Source: Ancylobacter novellus | Lineage (GTDB): Bacteria > Pseudomonadota > Alphaproteobacteria > Rhizobiales > Xanthobacteraceae | Direction of reading: 5' to 3' | Length of the DNA stretch: 44,263 nucleotides | Assembly: GCA_003241485.1 (NCBI GenBank) | Contig: QFQD01000027.1 | Location: 1-44,263 of the forward strand | In this document: one piece after another, positions 23,275-33,407 of the stretch | Numbering within the stretch: position 1 is the first letter of the stretch | How the letters are laid out: every line of letters starts with the position of its first letter | Program-made: the position numbers and the translations under genes | The notes under the pieces: generated by a model | Told to the model about the DNA's origin: nothing | Databases searched by the model: none | What the model saw: only the letters and a program-made list of their open reading frames with translations

Positions 23275-24300
23275 GTGACGCGCGTCCTCATCCTGCGTGA
23301 CGCCAAGCCCGGCCATTTCCACCAGGCCGAGGGGCTGGCGCTGGCGGTGGCGCGCCTCACGCCCATCGAGGCCGATCGGCTGGAGGTGCGCCCCGCGCGT
23401 TTCGCCAGCAGTGATGTCCGCAAGCTGGTGATGCGCCGCTGGGGCCGCGATGCGCGCTTCTGGCTGAAATGGCTCTACGCCATCGATCTCGACGCCGTGG
23501 CAAAGCCGGATGTTATCGTCGCCTCCGGCTGGCCGACCATCGCGTGCGGCCTGCTGCTGTCGCGCCATTTCAATGTGCCGTTCGTCTTCGCCGGGCCGCT
23601 CGATGGCTACGAGGCCTGTGCGAACGTGCTCAGCATCGTCGCCTCGCCGCGGCAGGCGGGCGATCCCGGCGCGGCCTATGCGCCGATTCCCACCACCATC
23701 GATCCCGCGGCCTATGGCCCGCCGCGCCCCCTGAAGACGCTGGAGGACCTCCGCGGCGCCTCGCTCGCCCTGCTGATCGGCGGCTCGGCCTATCGGCGGG
23801 AGTTTCCGCAGGATGAGTGGGACGCCCTGCTCGACTTCGTGCCGGCCATGGCGCAGCGCTACGGCGTGCGCTGGCGCGTGTCGAATTCGCGCCGCACGCC
23901 CGATGCGGTGTCCGACCGGCTGAAGGCGCTGGCGGCCTCCGGTGCGGTGGCCGAATTCGTCGATTATCGCGCGGCGGGAGCGGGATCGGTGCGCGAGCTT
24001 TTCGGCAGCGATGCCGTGGTCGTCACCGAGGATTCGATGAGCATGCTGGCCGAGGGGCTGGCGGCGCGCCGGCCCGTCATCGGGCTGAAGTCGCGCCTCG
24101 TGCACAAGCACTATGCCAATGAGGTGATCGCCGGCATGGCCGGGCGGCACCTCGCCATTCTGCCCATGGCAAGCGTGACGCCTGAGCTGTTCGCCCAGAC
24201 GCTTTTGCGCCTCACTCCGCCAGTGGAGGATGCGCGCGACGTGCTGGCCCGCGCCCTCGCGCCGGCCCTCGGCCTTGAATTTCCGGGAAACCCAACGTGA
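23275..24300 (+). CDS. ELM1/GtrOC1-family putative nucleoside-diphosphate-sugar epimerase/glycosyltransferase
   Basis: This 341-residue protein belongs to the family named after plant mitochondrial-fission protein ELM1. The bacterial members look like GT-B glycosyltransferases. Features are RVLILRDAKPGHFHQAEGLA at the N-terminus, a DVIVASGWPTIACGL segment near residue 79, LALLIGGSAYRREF near 164 and a donor-site-like VVVTEDSMSMLAEGLAARRP near 246. A GTG start at 23275, 8 bp after the GT8 stop, is used. The next gene starts inside its stop codon (GTGA). It is probably an enzyme of surface glycan synthesis, given neighbours on both sides. A direct role in membrane division is not implied. Confidence 0.85.
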   Translation: MTRVLILRDAKPGHFHQAEGLALAVARLTPIEADRLEVRPARFASSDVRKLVMRRWGRDARFWLKWLYAIDLDAVAKPDVIVASGWPTIACGLLLSRHFNVPFVFAGPLDGYEACANVLSIVASPRQAGDPGAAYAPIPTTIDPAAYGPPRPLKTLEDLRGASLALLIGGSAYRREFPQDEWDALLDFVPAMAQRYGVRWRVSNSRRTPDAVSDRLKALAASGAVAEFVDYRAAGAGSVRELFGSDAVVVTEDSMSMLAEGLAARRPVIGLKSRLVHKHYANEVIAGMAGRHLAILPMASVTPELFAQTLLRLTPPVEDARDVLARALAPALGLEFPGNPT

Positions 24301-25142
24301 CGCTCGCTTTCGTCTGCATCAAATGGGGTGAAGCCTATCCGGCGGAGGATGTGAACATCCTCTATCAGGGCGTTGCCGATCATGTGAGCGAGCCGTTCCG
24401 CTTCATCTGCCTCACCGACCGGCCGGACGGGCTGCGTCCCGAGGTGGAGGTGGCGGATTTGCCGGGGACCGGTGCGCTGGCCCTGCGCTGGCGCGGCTGC
24501 TGGCCCAAGCTCGGCATGTTCGCACCGGGCCTGTTGGCCGGGGTCGATCTCGCCATCTATCTCGATCTCGACATCGTCATCCTGCGCTCGCTCGATCCCA
24601 TCATCGCGCATGTGCGCGCACGGCCGGGCCTGCATGTGCTGCGCGAGTGGAACCCCAATATCTGGGAATTGCTGCCCGTCTCGATGCGGCCCGATCGCGG
24701 GGCGCAGAGTTCCATGGTCGCCTGGCGGCCGGGCGAGCAGGACCACCTCTATCTCGATGTTATGGCCGATCCCGAGGCGGCCTATGCGCTAGTGAAGAAC
24801 GACCAGCTCTATATCGGCATCAAGGCGCATGAGCGGCACTATTTCCCGCCGCACTTTGCCGTGTCGTTCCGCCGGCATCTCGTGCCGCACTACCCGCTGA
24901 ACCTGCTGTTCAAGCGCATCCGCAAGCCCTCCCGCGCGGCGATCGTGGTGTTCCATGGCGCGCCCAAGCCGCTGGAGGTCGCCGAGGACAAGGCCGGCGC
25001 CTGGGGCACGCCGCGCCGGCCGGGCTTCGGGCCGGTGGACTGGGTGCGCGATTACTGGAAGCGAGGGCGCGAGGGCGCGCGGGAAGCGCTGGCGCGCAAG
25101 GCGGCAACGGAGGCGGATCAGTCCCGCCAGATCTCTTCGTAG
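24297..25142 (+). CDS. Putative glycosyltransferase (GT-A fold)
   Basis: This 281-residue protein has an N-terminal LAFVCIKWGEAYPAEDVNIL and a clear DXD motif in IYLDLDIVILRSLDPII near residue 88. A C-terminal FHGAPKPLEV segment near residue 220 is typical of cytoplasmic GT-A transferases in Rhizobiales that resemble GT8/GT32. The GTG start overlaps the ELM1-like stop by 4 bp, so the gene is the last of the Lrp-led operon. The C-terminal tail is rich in Arg/Lys and Ala. It overlaps the convergent GT4 gene by 25 bp at the 3' end. The sugar and acceptor are unknown. Confidence 0.8.
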   Translation: MTLAFVCIKWGEAYPAEDVNILYQGVADHVSEPFRFICLTDRPDGLRPEVEVADLPGTGALALRWRGCWPKLGMFAPGLLAGVDLAIYLDLDIVILRSLDPIIAHVRARPGLHVLREWNPNIWELLPVSMRPDRGAQSSMVAWRPGEQDHLYLDVMADPEAAYALVKNDQLYIGIKAHERHYFPPHFAVSFRRHLVPHYPLNLLFKRIRKPSRAAIVVFHGAPKPLEVAEDKAGAWGTPRRPGFGPVDWVRDYWKRGREGAREALARKAATEADQSRQISS

Positions 25143-26191
25143 ACGGCGTTGATCTTCTGCGCCTCGCGCTCGATCGAGAACTCGGCGAGCACATGCGCAC
25201 GGGCCGCGCGGCCGATGCCTTCGCGGGTTTCCTCGTCCAGTGCCATCAGCCGCGCGATGGCCGCCGTCAGCGCAGCCTGATCGTCGACCGGCACGAGATG
25301 GCCGGTCTCGCCTTCCTTCACCAGATCGGGCGCGGCGCCCGAGCGGGCGGCGACCACCGGCGTGCCGCTCGCCATCGCCTCGATCGGCACCAGCCCGAAG
25401 CCTTCCCAGCGGGCGGGAATCACGCCGATGGAGAGGCAGCGGAACCATTCCGGCATCTTCGCGATGGGCTGTTCGCCGAGAATGAGGATGCGTTCGGTGA
25501 GACCTGCGGCGGCGATGCGCGCCTTGAGCGCGGCGAGGAAGGGCTGTTCCGTCGGGGTCGACAGGCCGATGACGACGGCTGTCCAGTCGGGATGGTGCGG
25601 CAGCAGCTCGACCATGGCCTCGACGAACAGGTCCTGCCCCTTCTGGTGGCGCACCCGCCCGAACACGCCGATGCCGTAGCGGCCGGGAAGCCCGGTAGCC
25701 TTCCACGCCAGTGCGCGATCGGGGGCAGGGTGGTAGCGCTCGGTATCGACGCCGTGCACCACCACCGTCGCGGCGCGGTCAAGATAGGAGGCGGCCTGCG
25801 GCGAGGTGGCGATGATCCGGTCCATCTGGCTGATGAGGAAGCGCAGGAACGGTCCGTGGCGCTTCTGCGCCGCCGAGGTGAAGACGAGCTTCCAGGGCTG
25901 GCGCAGCACATCGCGCAGCAGCATGCCGAAGATCATCTCGGTGTCGCGCCGTGCGTGCCAGATGCGCCAGCGCCGCCCCTTCGGCCGGCGCCAGCTGCCG
26001 AGGCGGAAATCGCGCCAGGTGAGCTGCGGCACAGAGGCGGGCAGGGGGCCGAGCGCGCGGATGGCGACGTGCTTGGCTTGCGCCGGTACGACGCCGATCA
26101 CCGTGGCGACGACGCCGGAGAAGCGCCGCTTGAAACTGGGCGCCACCGCCTCAATGCCGTCCGGCCAGAGGCCGCGTTCATCCGGGTGCAT
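25118..26191 (-). CDS. Glycosyltransferase family 4 protein (LPS core mannosyltransferase-like)
   Basis: This 357-residue GT-B retaining glycosyltransferase has a central YGIGVFGRVRHQKGQDLFVE block (near residue 193) that marks the start of the donor domain. The GT4 signature EGFGLVPIEAMASGTPVVA near residues 264-282 carries the E-x7-E catalytic pair. The N-terminal half contains TVIGVVPAQAKHVAIRALG and DTEMIFGMLLRDVL. Similar proteins (LpcC/LpsB-like) add mannose to the inner core in rhizobia. It is transcribed convergently with the glycan operon and overlaps its last gene by 25 bp. The start at 26191 lacks a strong ribosome-binding site, so an internal start is possible. Confidence 0.9.
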   Translation of the reverse strand: MHPDERGLWPDGIEAVAPSFKRRFSGVVATVIGVVPAQAKHVAIRALGPLPASVPQLTWRDFRLGSWRRPKGRRWRIWHARRDTEMIFGMLLRDVLRQPWKLVFTSAAQKRHGPFLRFLISQMDRIIATSPQAASYLDRAATVVVHGVDTERYHPAPDRALAWKATGLPGRYGIGVFGRVRHQKGQDLFVEAMVELLPHHPDWTAVVIGLSTPTEQPFLAALKARIAAAGLTERILILGEQPIAKMPEWFRCLSIGVIPARWEGFGLVPIEAMASGTPVVAARSGAAPDLVKEGETGHLVPVDDQAALTAAIARLMALDEETREGIGRAARAHVLAEFSIEREAQKINAVYEEIWRD

Positions 26192-26248
26192 GTCGGGACA
26201 GGAAGCTGGGATGGGCGGCCCGCGCCTTTGCCGCGCGGGCCAGAGTGT

Positions 26249-26722
26249 TCAGGCGAAGCGAACGCCGGCGATCTCGTAGGAGCGCGCGCCCTTGGGCGTG
26301 ACGACTTCCACCGAGGTGCCGCGCTTCTTGCCGATCAGCGCGCGCGCCATCGGCGAAGAGATGGAGATGCGGCCGGCCTTGGCGTCGGCTTCCATATCGC
26401 CGACGATCTGCCACACGCGCTCTTCCTCGGTGTCCTCGTCGATGAGGGTCACCGTCGCGCCGAACTTGACGATATCGCCGCTGAGCTTGGCCACGTCGAT
26501 GATCTCGGAGCGCGACAGCTTGTCTTCCAGCTCGGCGATGCGCCCCTCATTCAGGGCCTGCTGTTCCTTGGCGGCGTGATACTCGGCGTTCTCGGAAAGA
26601 TCGCCATGCGCGCGCGCCTCGGAAATGGCCTCAATGATGCGCGGACGCTCGACCTGCTGACGCTGCTTGAGCTCAACTTCCAGCGCGGCATGGCCGCTGG
26701 CGGTCATCGGAATCTTTTCCAT
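26249..26722 (-). CDS. greA: Transcription elongation factor GreA
   Basis: This 157-residue protein rescues backtracked RNA polymerase by stimulating transcript cleavage. The N-terminal coiled coil includes ISEARAHGDLSENAEYHAA near residues 33-51, whose acidic tip Asp/Glu residues coordinate the second catalytic Mg. The C-terminal FKBP-like domain includes ISISSPMARALIGKKRG near residues 117-133. The start gives MEKIPMTASGHAALEVEL, the standard family N-terminus, with GGGAGG upstream. It follows carB on the same strand, with 133 bp between them. That order is common in Rhizobiales. Confidence 0.96.
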   Translation of the reverse strand: MEKIPMTASGHAALEVELKQRQQVERPRIIEAISEARAHGDLSENAEYHAAKEQQALNEGRIAELEDKLSRSEIIDVAKLSGDIVKFGATVTLIDEDTEEERVWQIVGDMEADAKAGRISISSPMARALIGKKRGTSVEVVTPKGARSYEIAGVRFA

Positions 26723-26838
26723 CGGTCTTTATCTGACCTCCCAAAAGCAAATGAACCTCCCGCGGGGGTTCTCCGGGCGGTGACGCCTCGAAGAACCATC
26801 CGCGACAGGTCAGTTTTTCTGTCGTTTCCGACCGTGAT

Positions 26839-26855
26839 GCGCGCCGCTGGCGCGC
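26839..26855 (-). terminator. Weak hairpin just after carB
   Basis: Perfect 7-bp arms GCGCGCC / GGCGCGC with a 3-nt loop adjoin the carB stop. There is no immediate U-tract, though AGAAAAACTG lies about 15 nt further on the minus strand. Termination is uncertain, and greA may be read through. Confidence 0.3.
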
Positions 26856-30191
<3,336 letters not shown>

Positions 30192-30228
30192 CGGATCCCG
30201 TGCGGCTCGCGCATTTGTCCGGGCGCAC

Positions 30229-30257
30229 AAAAAAGGACGCGTGGGGAACGCGTCCTT
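30229..30257 (-). terminator. Intrinsic terminator in the carA-carB gap
   Basis: On the minus strand a perfect 10-bp stem AAGGACGCGT / ACGCGTCCTT (30233-30257, 5-nt loop) is followed by TTTTTT ending at 30229. It stands 38 bp before the carB ATG and about 130 bp after the carA stop, so it interrupts the expected carAB transcript. The upstream part of the gap can form other GC-rich stems, so regulated attenuation is possible. Confidence 0.8.
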
Positions 30258-30386
30258 GTGGCGGACCCGGATTGAACTTTCTGGGCGAGGGGGCTCCCCG
30301 CAATTGGGGGCTTCCCTTAACTCAGATTCACTCGCGGGGGAAGGGCGCCCGGTGCGGGCGTCCACCCCTTCAGCATAAAGCGGGGT

Positions 30387-31592
30387 TCAAGCCGCCTTCT
30401 TGGTCTTCTCGATCAGCTCGACGAAACGGTCGAACAGGTAGTGGCTGTCCTGCGGGCCGGGGCTCGCCTCGGGATGGTACTGCACCGAGAACACCGGCTT
30501 GTCGGTCAGCTGGATACCGGCATTCGAGCCGTCGAACAGCGAGACATGCGTCTCCTGCGCGGTCGCCGGCAGGCTGTCGCGGTCGACCGCGAAGCCGTGG
30601 TTCATCGAGGTGATCTCGACCTTGCCGGTGGTCTTGTCCTTCACCGGATGGTTCGCGCCGTGGTGGCCCTGATGCATTTTCATCGTGCGGCCGCCGACCG
30701 CGAGGCCGATCATCTGGTGGCCGAGGCAGATGCCGAAGGTCGGCACGCCGGCCTCGATGATCTCGCGGATCACCGGCACGGCATATTCGCCCGTCGCCGC
30801 CGGGTCGCCGGGGCCGTTGGAGAGGAACACGCCGTCCGGCTGCAGCGCCAGGATCTCGTCGGCCGATGTGGTGGCGGGCACCACCGTCACCTTGCAGCCG
30901 GCGCGGGCGAGCAGGCGCAGGATGTTGCGCTTGATGCCGTAATCGACCGCAACGACATGGTGCGCCGGGGCGGTCTGGGTGCCGTAGCCCTCGGGCCACT
31001 GCCAGGGTGTCTCGTCCCAGGTGAAACGCTGTGACGAGGTCACCATCGGCACCAGGTCCATGCCGACGAGGCCGGGCCAGCCGGCCGCTTCCTGCTTGAG
31101 GGCGGGAAGGTCGAAATTGCCGTCCGGGGCGTGGGCGATCACCGCGTTCGGCATGCCGCCGTCGCGGATCAGCGCGGTCAGGGCGCGGGTATCGATGCCG
31201 GAGATGGCGATGATGCCGCGCGCCTTCAGCCACGCATCGAGATGGCGGGTGGCGCGGTAATTCGACGGATCGGTGATGGCCGAATGCAGCACGACGCCGC
31301 GCACGCCGGAGGCGCCGGCCATCGAGACGGTCTCGATGTCGTCCTCATTGGTGCCGACATTGCCGATATGCGGGAAGGTGAAGGTGATGATCTGCCCGGC
31401 ATAGGACGGATCGGTCAGCACTTCCTGGTAACCCGTCATCGCCGTGTTGAAGCACACTTCGCCTACCGCATGGCCCGTGGCCCCGAGGCCGAAGCCTTCC
31501 AGGACCGTTCCATCGGCGAGCACGAGGAGGGCCGTCGGGCGGGGCTCGGCCCACACGTCGTCGCCGGAGAGCTGTTCAGCGCTACCGCTCAT
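30387..31592 (-). CDS. carA: Carbamoyl-phosphate synthase small (glutaminase) subunit
   Basis: This 401-residue subunit hydrolyses glutamine and passes ammonia to CarB. The N-terminal domain begins TALLVLADGTVLEGFGLGA. The class-I glutamine amidotransferase domain carries Cys289 in FGICLGHQMIGLA and the His/Glu pair in VQYHPEASPGPQDS. FLSNGPGDPAATGEYAVP (near residue 255) is a typical small-subunit block. The start at 31592 (MSGSAEQLSGDDVW) has AGGGA upstream; the frame continues 5' but without conserved sequence. It is divergent from yqeY, with 235 bp of promoter region between. carB lies downstream after a 195-bp gap containing a terminator. Confidence 0.97.
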   Translation of the reverse strand: MSGSAEQLSGDDVWAEPRPTALLVLADGTVLEGFGLGATGHAVGEVCFNTAMTGYQEVLTDPSYAGQIITFTFPHIGNVGTNEDDIETVSMAGASGVRGVVLHSAITDPSNYRATRHLDAWLKARGIIAISGIDTRALTALIRDGGMPNAVIAHAPDGNFDLPALKQEAAGWPGLVGMDLVPMVTSSQRFTWDETPWQWPEGYGTQTAPAHHVVAVDYGIKRNILRLLARAGCKVTVVPATTSADEILALQPDGVFLSNGPGDPAATGEYAVPVIREIIEAGVPTFGICLGHQMIGLAVGGRTMKMHQGHHGANHPVKDKTTGKVEITSMNHGFAVDRDSLPATAQETHVSLFDGSNAGIQLTDKPVFSVQYHPEASPGPQDSHYLFDRFVELIEKTKKAA

Positions 31593-31827
31593 CTGATCTT
31601 GTTCCCTGTCGTTGTGTGCCCTAATTAGTCGGTTGCCGCGTCGGACGCCAGCCTCCCGGCTGCGTATCTGTCCTTCGATCTGCGGATGGCTGCGCCACAC
31701 GGAGGCGCGGCGGTCGAAGCGCGAGGCGGTGACCCAGGGTTCTGTGGTGTTCTCGGTTCACGGGCGGCGCGGCGCTAGGCCATGCCCCGGCCCGGCCGGC
31801 CCGAAAATGTGTGAAGAGGCGGACAAA

Positions 31828-32286
31828 GTGCTGCGCGACGAAATCAATACCTCCCTCAAGGAGGCCATGAAGTCCGGTGACAAACGGCGTCTCGGAACGC
31901 TGCGGCTGGTGAATGCCGCGATCAAGGATCGCGACATCGAGGCGCGCGGCCATGGCAAGGACCCGCTCTCTGATGACGAGGTGCTCGGCCTGCTGACCAA
32001 GATGATCAAGCAGCGCGAGGAATCCGCCAAGGTCTATGACGAGGCCGGCCGCGTCGATCTCTCCACGCAGGAGCGTGAGGAAATCGCCGTCATCCAGTTC
32101 TTCCTGCCGCAGCAGATGAGCGAGGCCGAATCACAGGCCGCCATCGCCGCCGTGATCGCCGAGATCGGCGCGCACGGGCTGAAGGACATGGGTCGCACCA
32201 TGGCGGCGCTGAAGGAGCGCCACACCGGCGTGATGGACTTCGGCAAGGCCAGCGGCACGGTCAAGACATTGCTGACGGCCGGCTGA
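31828..32286 (+). CDS. GatB/YqeY domain-containing protein
   Basis: This 152-residue helical protein has the YqeY family N-terminus LRDEINTSLKEAMKSGD and the block RLGTLRLVNAAIKDRDIEAR near residues 18-37. It resembles the tail domain of GatB and may bind tRNA or an amidotransferase complex; a direct role is not shown. I selected the GTG at 31828, since most family members begin a residue or two before LRD; an ATG at 31807 is the alternative. The gene keeps the usual alphaproteobacterial position between carA and dnaG, although azlCD intervenes here. Confidence 0.9.
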   Translation: MLRDEINTSLKEAMKSGDKRRLGTLRLVNAAIKDRDIEARGHGKDPLSDDEVLGLLTKMIKQREESAKVYDEAGRVDLSTQEREEIAVIQFFLPQQMSEAESQAAIAAVIAEIGAHGLKDMGRTMAALKERHTGVMDFGKASGTVKTLLTAG

Positions 32287-32299
32287 CGCTTCTCGCGCC

Positions 32300-33019
32300 A
32301 TGGCCACCCCTTTTCACCCCGGCGGGCGCGCCACGCTGACGCTGGCCGGCGTGTGGCGCGGCGCGCGGGCCATCCTGCCGGTGCTCATCCCCGTCTTCGT
32401 GTTCGGCGTGGCCTTCGGCATTGCCGCGCGCGGGGTCGGGATGGAGGGCTGGGCCGCCTCGCTGATGAGCGCGCTCGTCTTCGCGGGCGCCTCGCAATTC
32501 GCGGTGCTGGACCTCTGGCAGGCGCCGGTGCCGTGGCTGCCGCTGGTGCTCGCCACCTTCGCCGTCAATGCGCGTCATCTCCTGCTCGGCGCATCGCTGC
32601 GCATGCTGACGCACGGATTGTCCGCGTGGAAGCGCTACGGGGCGATGATCGTGCTGAGCGACCTCAACTGGGCCGCCCTCATCGCCGCCGAAGCGCGCGG
32701 CGAGCGCGATCTCGGCTACATGGTCGGCGGCGGGCTGGCCATGTGGGTGGTGTGGGTCAGCGCGACCGTGATCGGCGCGGAGGCGGGCAATGTCACGCTG
32801 GCCGACCTGCAGCGCTATGGCCTCGACCTGATCCTGGTGGTGTTTTTCACCACCACCCTGGTGGGCCTGTATCGCAAGCGGATTGATGACCTGCCGTGGC
32901 TGGTGGCGGCCCTCGCCGCGCTGGCGGCGATGTGGTGGCTGCCGCCGAACTGGCACGTATTGGTCGGCGGTCTTGCCGGCGGGCTCGCCGGCCTTTTCCA
33001 GCAGTGGCGGCGGACGTGA
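32300..33019 (+). CDS. azlC: AzlC family branched-chain amino acid permease
   Basis: This 239-residue membrane protein is the large subunit of an AzlCD-type exporter for branched-chain amino acids or analogues. Hydrophobic segments begin at ILPVLIPVFVFGVAFGIAA near residue 25. The family motif FAGASQFAVLDLW near residue 61 and AVNARHLLLGASLR near 91 are clear. The last segments are LPWLVAALAALAAMWWLPP and VLVGGLAGGLAGLF. It starts 13 bp after yqeY and its stop overlaps the azlD start (GTGA). Its position between yqeY and dnaG suggests an insertion into a conserved housekeeping block. Confidence 0.92.
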   Translation: MATPFHPGGRATLTLAGVWRGARAILPVLIPVFVFGVAFGIAARGVGMEGWAASLMSALVFAGASQFAVLDLWQAPVPWLPLVLATFAVNARHLLLGASLRMLTHGLSAWKRYGAMIVLSDLNWAALIAAEARGERDLGYMVGGGLAMWVVWVSATVIGAEAGNVTLADLQRYGLDLILVVFFTTTLVGLYRKRIDDLPWLVAALAALAAMWWLPPNWHVLVGGLAGGLAGLFQQWRRT

Positions 33020-33321
33020 GCACGAGCGAAACCCTGCTCGCCATCTTCGCCATGGCGCTCGTTACCTATGCCACGCGCGCCGGTGGCCTATGGCTCGTCG
33101 GTTTCATGCCGATGTCGCCCCGGCTGGAGGCTTTCCTGCGCTCGCTTTCCGGCTCGGTGCTGGTCGCGCTGGTGGTCCCGGCGACGGTGCGCGGTGAGGG
33201 CGCTGCCCTTGTCGCGGTGGGCGCCACGCTGGTGGCGGTGGTGGTGCTGCGCCGTGCGCTTCTCGCCATTGCGATCGGCGTGCTCGCGGCGGCGCTCTAT
33301 CGCGGCTATACTGGCATGTGA
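33016..33321 (+). CDS. azlD: AzlD family branched-chain amino acid transport subunit
   Basis: This 101-residue membrane protein is the small partner of AzlC. About four hydrophobic stretches are visible: TLLAIFAMALVTYATRAGGL at the N-terminus, then SLSGSVLVALVVPATV near residue 42, LVAVGATLVAVVVLR and LLAIAIGVLAAALY. The TYATR motif near residue 16 is typical of AzlD. A GTG start at 33016 overlaps the AzlC stop by 4 bp, ensuring coupled translation; the frame is open further upstream but would only overlap AzlC coding sequence. Confidence 0.9.
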   Translation: MSTSETLLAIFAMALVTYATRAGGLWLVGFMPMSPRLEAFLRSLSGSVLVALVVPATVRGEGAALVAVGATLVAVVVLRRALLAIAIGVLAAALYRGYTGM

Positions 33322-33407
33322 ACAACGGGGATAAGCGGTGCTTCGGCTCGGGGCGTCGCAAGGGACGTGAGACGTTCGATGTCCCCTTGGAAGGCTTCCG
33401 AATCACC

